Source: CAZNUP01 sp964609775 (GTDB taxonomy: Bacteria > Patescibacteriota > Microgenomatia > JAMCZE01). From it: 39,033 nt of DNA. The stretch spans positions 1 through 39,033 of the forward strand of contig CAZSSJ010000009.1 in the NCBI GenBank assembly GCA_964609775.1, read 5' to 3'. Under the pieces are notes generated by a model, which saw only the letters and a program-made list of their open reading frames with translations, was not told the origin of the DNA and made no database searches. Shown piece after piece: positions 13,287-22,086 of the stretch (position 1 is the stretch's first letter; each line of letters opens with the position of its first letter). A program made the translations under genes and the position numbers.

Positions 13287-15566
13287 CTAATTAAAAAAAC
13301 CGTCAAACTTCTTGCTCTGGTTTTTCTCCAAAAAGATCGAGAAAGAGTTCATCGTTCGATCAATCCCCGAATCACTGGTGTACCATCCATGAACATTAAA
13401 GCTGGCCCTTTTAAGAGCAAGTAGGTTTATTTTTCGCTTCTTTGTTTTCGGGTTAAGAATAAACAGGACATTTGAATCAGGTTGCACAATTTTTTCCCCG
13501 TTTTCCGCCTCAACACTCAAAGATGCTTCTGGGTCTTCGCTATAAAATATCATCGAGGAAGTAGTGGGAGAAAGAGCCAAAGGACCAATGGGGGAAAGAC
13601 CGAGAAATTTAAGAATGTCGCTCACTGCCGGATCGGTGTTTAGATAGTCACCATGTTCCAGGTCGTAGCCCTTGTTCAACGCTCCTGAGACATGCGAACT
13701 TAAGGCCAGAACAGTTCCGTCACCAATGTCCTTACCCTTTTTCTTCGGTTTCCCGTCGCGCCACTGACCCAGAAATTTCTCCAGAAGGTTTGGGGATTTG
13801 ACATCAAATTCAAAAGTGGTGCTTTTTGGCTTGTTTCCAGAAAGTGTCATGGTTTTTCCGGCAAAATCACCGGAAAGGGGCAGAGTTTCCAACACCGGGT
13901 TTTTAGCCAAGTCAGAAAGCGAAGCGTAAGGCTTGGAAATAATGTAATCAAAAATTGGCATAAAGTCCTTAGCTCCGACCACTTTTTCCTGGATAATTTT
14001 GACCTTGTTCCACTCGGGCAGTCCATAAACGTGCAAAAGAAGCTTGGCGGCATATTTTGCCATGGGATCCATGGAAGAAAAATCCGCTCCTTCCCAGAAG
14101 AAATAGTCATCAACTGCTCCCCTGTGGGGAACACCAGCGGAGACAATTTTGTTGATTTTGCTCTTGCATCCGGGAACAGATTCAAAACAATACCTCGTCA
14201 CTAAACCGCCCATGCTGTGCGCCACCACATCGACAGTGGCGCCGGGGTTTTCGGAAAGAACCTCATTCTCCAGAAATTCATTCAGCCAATTTCCCGTTTC
14301 TGCCACTGACAGGGTGAAATCATAGGCAAAGAAAAAGACCTTGTCACCGCGCAGATAGTTCAGCGTTTGGAGAGAATTCATGAAGGGGTCATAAATTTCC
14401 GGAGCTTTCACCGGCATCATGACCCAATCATGATAGTCATTTGCGTCCTGGCGGAGAATGAATTTTTTTGTCGAAAAGCTCCCACCAAATCCCGGAACGA
14501 CCACAACTGGATGTGGCCCGCTTGGCGGTGGGGGCGGGGGAGGAGGAAGGGAAACAACTGCCGATTCCACAGAGCTCAAAACAGCTCCATCACCACACTC
14601 CCTAACCCCACCAGTCGCATACATTCGATTGCCGACAGCTACTACCGCTAACCCTTTTCTGACTTCATTCATTGGCGTTCTCATTTCCCAATTTCCAAGA
14701 CCACCGTCAGGATTAATTGTTGCCCCTTCAACGCTGTTCAATCCACACGGATCTGAACCACCAACTACAAATAAATTGTTAGCAATGATAGAAGAGCCTA
14801 AATACGCCCTTGAAGATTGCATGGAAGAGGCGAATGACCATCCAAATAAGGAGCCGTCATTTGCCGCTAATGACATTTCTGTCGTGTTTAAAGGAGTTCC
14901 AGGGTCAGTATTCCCTCCTAACACATAGATTCGATTGTTATTTGCTTGTGCTGTAAAACTGGCACGAGAGCTTATTAACGAAGATGTCGAATTCCAATTA
15001 CCCAACGAGCCATCCGGGTTGATTGCAGCCTCGATAATGCTCTGAACTGCTGGAAGAACACCATCATATCCACCGATCACGTAAATATGATTATTTAATG
15101 CTACCATTGCATGGTGTTCTCGAGGAACTGGCATATGCGAAATAGCTTCCCAAGTTCCCAAAACAAAATCTGGGTCTATAGATGCCCTTTCTACACTGCC
15201 TACTGGTCCGCCACCCGATACAGCTTCACCTCCAGAGACGTAAATATAATTTCCATAAACTGTGGCTGCCGGATGCATCCTTGACGTTGTCATTGAAGGC
15301 ATCGACTCCCATGAACCCAAAGAGCCGTCAGGATTAACCAGAGCCCTTTCCACCGTTGCAATGTGTTGTGTTCCATCTGACCCCCCAATCACATAAATAT
15401 AATTTCCCACCGTGACTGCGGTATGATAGAACCTTGGAGCATTCATTGAGCTAACGAAAGTCCAGCTTCCAATCGGATCAGAAGCGACGGCAATTTTGGG
15501 AAATAACGAAATGAAGAGGAAAAAAATAAATCCGACCAAGAAGTAGCTGAGAATTTTTTTCACCAA
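13287..15566 (-). CDS. Secreted Kelch beta-propeller fused to an alpha/beta lipase
   Basis: This is a 759-residue exported protein. Residues 1-29 form a signal peptide (hydrophobic FLVGFIFFLFISLF, then AVAS). Six Kelch-type units fill about 40-335, each with an R..H/A..V..N.IYV.GG pattern. A run of eight prolines (341-348) links to an alpha/beta hydrolase opening HPVVVVPGFGG. The nucleophile is Ser451 in VAHSMGGLVTRY, and GDGTV plus LEHGDY supply likely Asp and His, as in LCAT/PGAP1-type lipases. About 100 residues of beta-rich tail follow. The start is TTG 15566 or GTG 15563. It probably hydrolyses an ester outside the cell while the propeller binds a glycan or protein. It shares a 27-bp divergent region with the GT2 gene at 15594. 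Confidence 0.85.
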   Translation of the reverse strand: MVKKILSYFLVGFIFFLFISLFPKIAVASDPIGSWTFVSSMNAPRFYHTAVTVGNYIYVIGGSDGTQHIATVERALVNPDGSLGSWESMPSMTTSRMHPAATVYGNYIYVSGGEAVSGGGPVGSVERASIDPDFVLGTWEAISHMPVPREHHAMVALNNHIYVIGGYDGVLPAVQSIIEAAINPDGSLGNWNSTSSLISSRASFTAQANNNRIYVLGGNTDPGTPLNTTEMSLAANDGSLFGWSFASSMQSSRAYLGSSIIANNLFVVGGSDPCGLNSVEGATINPDGGLGNWEMRTPMNEVRKGLAVVAVGNRMYATGGVRECGDGAVLSSVESAVVSLPPPPPPPPSGPHPVVVVPGFGGSFSTKKFILRQDANDYHDWVMMPVKAPEIYDPFMNSLQTLNYLRGDKVFFFAYDFTLSVAETGNWLNEFLENEVLSENPGATVDVVAHSMGGLVTRYCFESVPGCKSKINKIVSAGVPHRGAVDDYFFWEGADFSSMDPMAKYAAKLLLHVYGLPEWNKVKIIQEKVVGAKDFMPIFDYIISKPYASLSDLAKNPVLETLPLSGDFAGKTMTLSGNKPKSTTFEFDVKSPNLLEKFLGQWRDGKPKKKGKDIGDGTVLALSSHVSGALNKGYDLEHGDYLNTDPAVSDILKFLGLSPIGPLALSPTTSSMIFYSEDPEASLSVEAENGEKIVQPDSNVLFILNPKTKKRKINLLALKRASFNVHGWYTSDSGIDRTMNSFSIFLEKNQSKKFDGFFN

Positions 15567-15593
15567 TTCAATTACATAACTACAAATAAAATC

Positions 15594-16460
15594 ATGTCAA
15601 GGGGCAAAAAAAATTCTCTCATCACCGTAATAATCCCCACCTACAACGAAGAAAATTCCGTCGCGTGGTGTCTACTAAGTCTCTCGGTCCAAAGCAATCC
15701 TCACTACGAAATAGTTGTTATCGATGACGGTTCGAGTGATAAAACCATTCAATCAATTGAGAACTTAAATGACAAAGTAAAAAACTTCAGAATTTTCAAA
15801 CAGGAACACAAAGGACCAGGTGAAGCCAGAAATCTAGGAGCCAAACATGCCAAAGGAGAAATATTAGTCTTTATTGATGCGGACATGACTTTCGACCCCA
15901 ATTTCCTCCACGAACTAACGAAACCGATTCGAGAAGGAAAAACAATTGGAACCGATTCTCAATCAGAATTCCTGGCAAACCCTGAAAACTTTTGGGCCCT
16001 CTGTTGGAACATTGGCAGATTTTCGTCTGCTGGAGTCGTTAGTGATAACTACAAAACATCGATGGTACCGAACCCATCAAACTCAGGAGGAATTTTCAGA
16101 GCAATATTAAAAAGTGAATTTCGCAGAGTTGGAGGATTTGAAAGAGGTGGTGATTACACAGACGATGAATCACTGAGAAGAAAGTTAGGAACTAACGCTA
16201 CTCTTGCCAATAATGCGAAGTTCTATCACTACAACCCTTCGAGTCTCTCGGAAGTCTGGCATCGGGCTATTTGGATTGGGTCCGGAAGAAATTTTACCGG
16301 ATCTTCCCGATCAAAAATAATAAACATTCCTAGATTCCTGCTGCCCCTCTCAGTTATAAAAGGTTTAGTAATAGGGTTAAGGTATAATTACCCAAGGTTT
16401 GTTTTCTTCAAAATTGTTTATGATGCGGCAATTTGGATTGCCATCTTGAGATCTCTATGA
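15594..16460 (+). CDS. Family 2 glycosyltransferase
   Basis: This 288-residue GT-A enzyme opens SLITVIIPTYNEENSVAWCLL, with VVIDDGSSDKT and the metal motif VFIDADMTFDP. FRRVGGFERGGDYTDDESLRRKL holds the acidic catalytic region. The C-terminal ~50 residues are hydrophobic and basic and may attach it to the membrane, as in polyprenyl-phosphate-using members. It is the first of four overlapping or near-overlapping plus-strand glycan genes. The next gene starts at an ATGA overlap. Donor and acceptor are unknown. Confidence 0.88.
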   Translation: MSRGKKNSLITVIIPTYNEENSVAWCLLSLSVQSNPHYEIVVIDDGSSDKTIQSIENLNDKVKNFRIFKQEHKGPGEARNLGAKHAKGEILVFIDADMTFDPNFLHELTKPIREGKTIGTDSQSEFLANPENFWALCWNIGRFSSAGVVSDNYKTSMVPNPSNSGGIFRAILKSEFRRVGGFERGGDYTDDESLRRKLGTNATLANNAKFYHYNPSSLSEVWHRAIWIGSGRNFTGSSRSKIINIPRFLLPLSVIKGLVIGLRYNYPRFVFFKIVYDAAIWIAILRSL

Positions 16461-17587
16461 AAATTGCTCTCGTTCGTGGAGCTTTCCTTAACCAGTACGA
16501 AGCCCAGATCTTTTTTCCCATTGTAAAAAAGCACGATCTGGTGGGTTTTAGCAGTCTCCACCCAATTCATGATCAGTTTCTCTTCCCGGTGGTCAAATGC
16601 CCTTCCCCAATGGATCTGAATTTCGGATCGTTCAGTCGAATAAAGATGCCTCTTTTGAACCGCTTATTTATTGATGCTCATCTCCTTTGGGGCCTGGAAG
16701 ATAAACTGGAAGGGTTTGACATCGCTCATTGTGCCGACACTTTCTATCACTTCACCCATCAATGCGTCGTTGCTAAAAAACAGGGAAAAGTCAAAAAAGT
16801 TGTCGCCACCATTTTTGAAAATATTCCTTTCAATAACGAAGGGATTTGGGGCAGAAAACAATTCAAGCAAGACGCCATTGCCAACATTGACCATTTCATC
16901 GCAATTTCCGAGCGTTCAAAAGCTGCCCTTATATTAGAAGGAGCACCGGAAGAAAAGATAACTGTTATTGGACAGAGAATTGACACTCATAGGTTTACTC
17001 CGTCAAATAGAAAGAGTGACAATAAAAATCTCACAATTCTTTTTACGGGACGACTCGAATTCTATAAGGGAGTCTATGAAGTTATCTACAGCGCAAAACG
17101 ACTTATTACGGATAGGGAACTTTCACAGCATAAATTAAAGTTTCTCCTAGTAGGGGAGGGTACTGAGAAACCAAAATTAGAAGAGTTGATAAAACGCTTG
17201 AGTTTAGAAAAAAACGTCACAATTAAATCCGTAAGTTATGACAAAATGCCTGAAATCTATCACGAGGCAGACATTTTTGTTGCTCCCAGTCGAGCCACAC
17301 GGACCTACCAAGAGCAATTTTCCACCGTCCTTTTGGAAGCGCAGGCAAGCGGCCTTCCAATTGTCACAACCTACAGTGGAGGAATTCCAGAAAACGTCGA
17401 AGACGCTGCGTTAATGGCCAACCCCGGCGATTTTTATTCCATCAGCAGTTCAATTAAGAAGTTAATTCTAAATCCTAACCTCAGAAATCACTATGGAATT
17501 TTGGCCAGAAAACATGTCCAGAAATATAGTATTTCTTTAGGTTCAAAACAGGTAGAGAGAGTTTACCGGAGTGTCCTACAAGCTTAG
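16457..17587 (+). CDS. Family 4 glycosyltransferase
   Basis: This 376-residue GT-B retaining enzyme of the GT4 type has a C-terminal donor domain with LTILFTGRLEFYKGVYEVI. Further on, IFVAPSRATRTYQEQFSTVLLEAQASG contains the E-x7-E motif, followed by PIVTTYSGGIPENV. The N-terminal half forms the acceptor domain. ATG 16457 overlaps the stop of the previous gene (ATGA), which favours it over ATG 16433. It ends 2 bp before the acetyltransferase gene. It likely adds one sugar during assembly of the surface glycan. Confidence 0.88.
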   Translation: MKIALVRGAFLNQYEAQIFFPIVKKHDLVGFSSLHPIHDQFLFPVVKCPSPMDLNFGSFSRIKMPLLNRLFIDAHLLWGLEDKLEGFDIAHCADTFYHFTHQCVVAKKQGKVKKVVATIFENIPFNNEGIWGRKQFKQDAIANIDHFIAISERSKAALILEGAPEEKITVIGQRIDTHRFTPSNRKSDNKNLTILFTGRLEFYKGVYEVIYSAKRLITDRELSQHKLKFLLVGEGTEKPKLEELIKRLSLEKNVTIKSVSYDKMPEIYHEADIFVAPSRATRTYQEQFSTVLLEAQASGLPIVTTYSGGIPENVEDAALMANPGDFYSISSSIKKLILNPNLRNHYGILARKHVQKYSISLGSKQVERVYRSVLQA

Positions 17588-17589
17588 AT

Positions 17590-18222
17590 ATGAATCCTTT
17601 TCTTCGTTCAAGAATTATAATTAAGCAAACAGTCCAAAAAACCAAAACAGCTTTGCTTCCCGACCGGTTCTTCACCATTGACTTTGTTGACCAAAAATAC
17701 CATCAGAATATAGGTGAATTTACCTACGGAAATCCGAGGATTATCGATTGGAGTGACGGCGGAACTTTAAAAATTGGTAAATTTTGTTCAATCGCTGGAG
17801 GCACCACTATCCTTCTTGGGGGTCACCATCGATATGAGTGGATTACCACCTATCCGTTCCCTTCTCGCAAAGACCTATGGCCAGAAGCAAAGCAAATTAA
17901 CAATCAATCGTGGTCAAAAGGCGATGTGATAATCGGCAACGACGTCCTTCTAGGCCATGAATCGCTTATAATGTCAGGGGTGAAGATTGGCGATGGAGCA
18001 GTCATAGGAACACGGTCTTTAGTCACTCACGATGTTCCTCCATATGCGATTGTCGCCGGACAGCCAGCCAAGTTAATTCGTTACCGTTTCAAAAAATCGG
18101 TGATAAGTAAATTGCTAAAAGTAAAATGGTGGAATTGGCCTATTGAAAAAATAAGAGAAAATATCCCTCTTTTGTGTAGCAATAATGTTGAAGCTATTAT
18201 CAAGAAAAATGAATCTAATTAG
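17590..18222 (+). CDS. CatB-like hexapeptide-repeat O-acetyltransferase
   Basis: This 210-residue left-handed beta-helix enzyme would use acetyl-CoA or another acyl-CoA to modify a sugar hydroxyl. GGTLKIGKFCSIAGGTTILLGGHHRYEW is the CatB/VatD-type entry, with His in GGHHRYEW as the likely catalytic base. KGDVIIGNDVLLGHESLIMSG and VKIGDGAVIGTRSLV are hexapeptide turns. DVPPYAIVAGQPAKLIRYRF is the standard C-terminal cap. The context of glycosyltransferases on both sides points to glycan acetylation rather than drug resistance. Confidence 0.88.
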   Translation: MNPFLRSRIIIKQTVQKTKTALLPDRFFTIDFVDQKYHQNIGEFTYGNPRIIDWSDGGTLKIGKFCSIAGGTTILLGGHHRYEWITTYPFPSRKDLWPEAKQINNQSWSKGDVIIGNDVLLGHESLIMSGVKIGDGAVIGTRSLVTHDVPPYAIVAGQPAKLIRYRFKKSVISKLLKVKWWNWPIEKIRENIPLLCSNNVEAIIKKNESN

Positions 18223-19051
18223 TGTTGATTGTGTATTATTAAATTACAATTCAGGTTCTCTAACTGTAAATCTTGCTGAGCATCTCGCAAAGTCTCCTTC
18301 TGTAAACTCTGTAATAATTGTTGACAATAAATCATCAAACAATAGTCTCAAAGAACTAAATAAAGTTAAAAACTCGAAAATCGTCATTATTCAGAACAAA
18401 GACAACCTAGGATTTGCAGCCGGAATAAACGTTGGTATTCGAAGAGCATTAAAAAAACAAACAGGTCAAATTTTGATTGTTAATCCCGATATAAATATTA
18501 ATAATAGTGACTTGAGTAAGCTGTACCTCTCTCAAGCACAAATCATCTCCCCGGTTCTTAAGTTTAAGAAGAAAGACACGTGGCTCTATGACTTAGGCGG
18601 AAAAGTTAACTGGATTCTTGGCAGAACATATCATAAGGAAACTTCAGTTATGCCTTCAGTCAGCTCACACAATAACTCCATCGACTTTGTTTCAGGTGCT
18701 TGCATGATGGTCAGTAAAAATGTATTTCGTAAAATTGGTTTATTTGACGAAAGATACTTCATGTATTTTGAAGACGTTGATTTTTGTTTAAGGGCAAAGA
18801 GAGAAGAGTTTAACATTGACGTAAACTTGAATGTAATTGTTCAACATAACCTAGAAATTCACAAAATCTCAAAGAACCTTTCAAAAATAAAAAATTCCCT
18901 CATCTCAAACTATAAATTTATAAAAAAATGGCTACCGGCTATTCTTAAACCAACTGCGTACCTCTACATTTTCTTTCTAGTGATGAAGTATTTATATTTA
19001 TTGCTTACAACAAGCTACAGCACTCATTCGTATTTTCCAGAAAGAGCGTAA
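18209..19051 (+). CDS. Family 2 glycosyltransferase, WbbL/rhamnosyltransferase-like
   Basis: This 280-residue GT2 enzyme opens DCVLLNYNSGSLTVNLAEHL, with VIIVDNKSSNNS and NLGFAAGINVGIRRAL, the WbbL-type signature. FVSGACMMVSKNVFRKIGLFDERYFMYFEDVDFCLR gives the EDVD(F) catalytic region. A hydrophobic tail may tether it to the membrane. ATG 18209 overlaps the acetyltransferase by 14 bp. It is clearly AT-rich (many AAT, ATT and AAA codons) compared with the acetyltransferase. Its 3' end overlaps the convergent GT2 gene by 28 bp. Confidence 0.85.
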   Translation: MNLISVDCVLLNYNSGSLTVNLAEHLAKSPSVNSVIIVDNKSSNNSLKELNKVKNSKIVIIQNKDNLGFAAGINVGIRRALKKQTGQILIVNPDININNSDLSKLYLSQAQIISPVLKFKKKDTWLYDLGGKVNWILGRTYHKETSVMPSVSSHNNSIDFVSGACMMVSKNVFRKIGLFDERYFMYFEDVDFCLRAKREEFNIDVNLNVIVQHNLEIHKISKNLSKIKNSLISNYKFIKKWLPAILKPTAYLYIFFLVMKYLYLLLTTSYSTHSYFPERA

Positions 19052-19776
19052 TATTTTAGCAGAAACATATCTTTCATAATTCTGGAAACTTCCATAATAA
19101 CATTTAGTCTTGTCCCTGGGCGGCGGACCCAATTGACCGGAATTTGGTCAATCCGAAATCCGAATCTTCTGGCCAGAAAAAGAATCTCCGTGTCCACTGC
19201 CCCCATGTAGGCATCCTTCAAATTCCTGGGGATGCTCACTTTGAGTGACGAGAAGATCTTTTTGGCTGCATCATTCGTGTACAACTTAAACCCGCAGCTG
19301 GTGTCCACAATTCCCGGAAGAAGAAGCGCCCGCGACAGGCGGGCAAAAACGCCGGCCCGGACTTTGTTCAAAATTGAATCATACCGAACTGTAGTTCCAT
19401 ATCCTCGTGACCCAATGGCCACATCATAGCCACTTTTGAGCGATTTGATAAACGGAACGACCTGATCAAGCGAGGTAGACTGATCAAAATCGGTGTAAAG
19501 AACATATTTTCCTCGGGCTTCAAGCATTCCCTTTGCCATTGCCGCCGCCCGACCCCCATGAGAAATCCGCAGAACCCGGCAGTTCTTGTTTTTGTGACAA
19601 AGGTCAATGAGCAGTTTATATGTTTCATCGGTTGACCCATCGTCCACAAAAATCACTTCCCAGGAAAACTTCTGCTTCCGCAAAAAATCAAAAGATGGCT
19701 TAAGAACGCCGGCCTTAAAATTTACCGTTTCATTGAATGCCGGGATGACAATTGAAAGAAACAATTTACTTTGCAT
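19024..19776 (-). CDS. Polyprenyl-phosphate glycosyltransferase, DPM1/GtrB-like GT2
   Basis: This 250-residue enzyme opens LFLSIVIPAFNETVNF, with VIFVDDGSTDETYKLL and the metal motif YTDFDQSTSLDQV. SHGGRAAAMAKGMLEARG and IGSRGYG are typical of dolichyl/undecaprenyl-phosphate sugar synthases. Such enzymes make lipid-linked monosaccharides that GT-C membrane transferases use as donors, which fits the GT39-type gene downstream of the same promoter region. ATG 19776 was chosen. It has GGAG 9 nt upstream and overlaps the methyltransferase by 11 bp. It lacks C-terminal membrane spans. Confidence 0.85.
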   Translation of the reverse strand: MQSKLFLSIVIPAFNETVNFKAGVLKPSFDFLRKQKFSWEVIFVDDGSTDETYKLLIDLCHKNKNCRVLRISHGGRAAAMAKGMLEARGKYVLYTDFDQSTSLDQVVPFIKSLKSGYDVAIGSRGYGTTVRYDSILNKVRAGVFARLSRALLLPGIVDTSCGFKLYTNDAAKKIFSSLKVSIPRNLKDAYMGAVDTEILFLARRFGFRIDQIPVNWVRRPGTRLNVIMEVSRIMKDMFLLKYYALSGKYE

Positions 19777-20536
19777 ACGGTTTGACTCCAATCATCGTCC
19801 AAGAATTATTGTTGACTAAGTTAATTTTAATATTTCTTAAACCTGATCTACGAAGCAGTTCTCTGGCTTTATCCTGGCGATAGTATCGAACAATTTTTGG
19901 AATTAGATGATCAAAAATAATTGATCGGATGTGATGAAACTTATATTTTGCAATTTGTTCAAAATATGGATGCTTTATGAATCGTAGACGAACCAAAACA
20001 AAAACAGGAATTGTCAGAAAGAAGGAAATTTTACTGACTATTGACAGCGGCAGCCAAGAAGTAACAAAACGAGCGGGGCCAAAAAACCTTCGTACCCACT
20101 CATTTCCCTCATAACTCAAGGTCCAGATAATTACTTTTCCTCCTTGTTTGGTTGCCTTTGCCAGTTGCCTAATTGCCCTCTCCGGATCTTCAAGATGGGA
20201 AATCACTCCAATAGCGTGGCTGATGTCAAACGTCTCTTTTCCAGGGATGTCATAGATGTTCCCCGATCGAACAATTGCGTTTCTAAATTGCTTCAGATTC
20301 CTCCTGGCCACATTAACGGTTCTTGGATCGAGGTCAAAAGCCAAGACAGATTTAGCTCCATATCTCAGTGGCCAATAGCTATTTCTCCCGATTCCGCAGC
20401 CGGCATCAAGAATTGTTTTGCCACGAAAATCTTCTGGCTTAAGCGGAGTCACCCATTTTCGAAATTGTTCCTCGTATTCGGGAAGAATTTGGTGATATTT
20501 ATCCCACTCATAACCAAATCTTTCTGAAGACGCCAT
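19766..20536 (-). CDS. Class I SAM-dependent methyltransferase
   Basis: This 256-residue methyltransferase has motif I, TILDAGCGIGRNSYWPL, then LAFDLDPRTVNVARRNL and the post-motif region HAIGVISHLEDPERAIRQL. KQGGKVIIWTLSYEGNEW is the usual strand 5 region. A basic, partly hydrophobic stretch around residues 150-185 (SIVSKISFFLTIPVFVLVRL) could place it at the membrane. The opening FGYEWDKYHQILPEYEEQF is seen in glycan-cluster methyltransferases. ATG 20536 follows a TATACT box by 6 nt. It probably methylates a sugar or lipid carrier intermediate. Confidence 0.82.
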   Translation of the reverse strand: MASSERFGYEWDKYHQILPEYEEQFRKWVTPLKPEDFRGKTILDAGCGIGRNSYWPLRYGAKSVLAFDLDPRTVNVARRNLKQFRNAIVRSGNIYDIPGKETFDISHAIGVISHLEDPERAIRQLAKATKQGGKVIIWTLSYEGNEWVRRFFGPARFVTSWLPLSIVSKISFFLTIPVFVLVRLRFIKHPYFEQIAKYKFHHIRSIIFDHLIPKIVRYYRQDKARELLRRSGLRNIKINLVNNNSWTMIGVKPYAK

Positions 20537-20542
20537 CACCGG

Positions 20543-20548
20543 AGTATA
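20543..20548 (-). promoter_or_regulatory. -10 box before the methyltransferase gene
   Basis: TATACT on the minus strand ends 6 nt before ATG 20536. It lies between the methyltransferase and the upstream membrane gene and would drive the methyltransferase and the DPM1-like gene. Confidence 0.5.
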
Positions 20549-20551
20549 TCT

Positions 20552-22054
20552 TTAAATACCGCTCTTGAGTAGATAGACGCTGTCTTTGCCGCCTGGTTTT
20601 TCTCCGAATTTAATTTCCGACGCAGCCAGGCGTCCAAAGAAGTCTCGATAGGTTGGAATTAGATAATCTTCGGTCAGAACAAAAATCGTTTTCTTTCTGG
20701 CTAAACTGATTATTTTTTCCTGGTCATCAAGATTTGGCCACTGGCGGATGATAGTGAGTTGATCGTTGTCGAAAAATTCAAGATTGGTAGCATTCAGAAG
20801 TTGGCCATAATAGTCAGATTGAACAACTAACGTCACTTCATTTTTCTGCAATTCCGCATCCAATGCCTCAAAAACCGCCGCTAGCCCATATCCTGATGGA
20901 GAATTTGCCACATATTGCCGATGGTCAATTTCTGGAAAAGGGGCTTTTGAAGGATCAGTTAGAAGAAGAAAATCAAAGTGCATTAAGGGAAACAATAAAC
21001 AGATAGAAAACAGTAAAAAGGCGTGTCGAGAAAGGTGCAGAATTTTGACGAGAAAATTGGCAGTCACCACCAAAAACAGGGGCGCGGTGAAGAGTAAATA
21101 GCGCGGGAAATAGATTTGTCCCAAAAGAGAAAAGGCCAGCCAGGGAGCAATCGTCAATAGAAGTAAACTCAACCCAACGCGGAAGTTTCGACCTAGCAAC
21201 ACATAGGCGTAACTGGCAAAGCCCGTTAAGAGTAAGGGGGCTGTAAAATAGGCTCTGAGCCATTGCCATGTCAGCTGCAAATTTGGGAAAAAAACTGTGG
21301 TCAAGGTCGCTAATATGCGTTCGCCCGGAGTATAGTCCACTGATTTAACCAGATATTCCCCATAGCCTCGGGACGCAACCTGCACATTCGCGACCAATTG
21401 ACTGACAACAAAGGCCACCAGGACGAGCTTAAGCACCCGTTGAAAATCACCCCCGGAAATTTTCCTTAGAGTTAAAAAAGTAAACGCGATTGGAGTCAAA
21501 AGAACATACGAAAGGGCCGAAGCTTTGGCAAGAAGTGCCGAGCCAAGGAAAATTCCCCACAAGGTCGCGTCACGTAATTTAAAGGATCTTGCTGTCTTGA
21601 AGACAAAGAACCCTGCCCAAATCATCATGGCTGAAAGCATACTGTCATAGATTGCCATGCGGTCATGAAATAAAGTAAAGGGAACCAAAACATAAAGAAA
21701 AGCAGCTAGGTAACCAACACGCTTTGATTCAAAAATAAAGGACGCTAATTTATAAGTCCCCAAAAGGGTCATTAAACCGAATACCACCGAAGGTAATCGA
21801 CCGGCGAGAAGATAGGCATCCGAGGGTAAAATTTTAATAAACAGAACCATAAACCAGATTAAGGGAAATGGTTTTCCCGCGGAAAGGCTGACAAACCAAT
21901 GGGCGTTAGAGGCGGCAACACCTTTTGCCCAATAAATATAGTTCGTCTCATCCATGAAAATCGGCAAAAGGCTGAGATTAAAAAGTCGTGTCAAAAGGTA
22001 TAAAATCACCACCAGAAGAAAAAACAGGCGATACTTTTGAGAAATGGATACCAT
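20552..22054 (-). CDS. GT39-type (ArnT/PMT-like) membrane glycosyltransferase
   Basis: This 500-residue GT-C protein has about ten to twelve membrane helices. LPIFMDETNYIYWAKG in the first outer loop carries the catalytic-type Asp-Glu pair of PMT/ArnT enzymes, and GRLPSVVFGLMTLLGTYKLA is the typical following helix. HDRMAIYDSMLSAMMIWAG is another conserved region. The last ~120 residues form a soluble outer domain. Such enzymes take a sugar from a polyprenyl phosphate on the outer face. The start is at ATG 22054, 8 nt after TAGAAT; ATG 22084 would add ten residues. It diverges from gmhA. Confidence 0.85.
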   Translation of the reverse strand: MVSISQKYRLFFLLVVILYLLTRLFNLSLLPIFMDETNYIYWAKGVAASNAHWFVSLSAGKPFPLIWFMVLFIKILPSDAYLLAGRLPSVVFGLMTLLGTYKLASFIFESKRVGYLAAFLYVLVPFTLFHDRMAIYDSMLSAMMIWAGFFVFKTARSFKLRDATLWGIFLGSALLAKASALSYVLLTPIAFTFLTLRKISGGDFQRVLKLVLVAFVVSQLVANVQVASRGYGEYLVKSVDYTPGERILATLTTVFFPNLQLTWQWLRAYFTAPLLLTGFASYAYVLLGRNFRVGLSLLLLTIAPWLAFSLLGQIYFPRYLLFTAPLFLVVTANFLVKILHLSRHAFLLFSICLLFPLMHFDFLLLTDPSKAPFPEIDHRQYVANSPSGYGLAAVFEALDAELQKNEVTLVVQSDYYGQLLNATNLEFFDNDQLTIIRQWPNLDDQEKIISLARKKTIFVLTEDYLIPTYRDFFGRLAASEIKFGEKPGGKDSVYLLKSGI

Positions 22055-22062
22055 ACCCTCAC

Positions 22063-22068
22063 ATTCTA
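22063..22068 (-). promoter_or_regulatory. -10 box before the GT39-type gene
   Basis: TAGAAT on the minus strand ends 8 nt before ATG 22054. This supports the shorter start and a leaderless message. Confidence 0.45.
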
Positions 22069-22086
22069 ACTTTTTAAGCCTCACTT

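Noticed and set aside
13224..13424. 66-codon plus-strand frame over repeat copy B and the end of the Kelch/lipase gene
   Set aside because: Most of it is antisense to the lipase C-terminus and the rest is the repeat; there is no start context.
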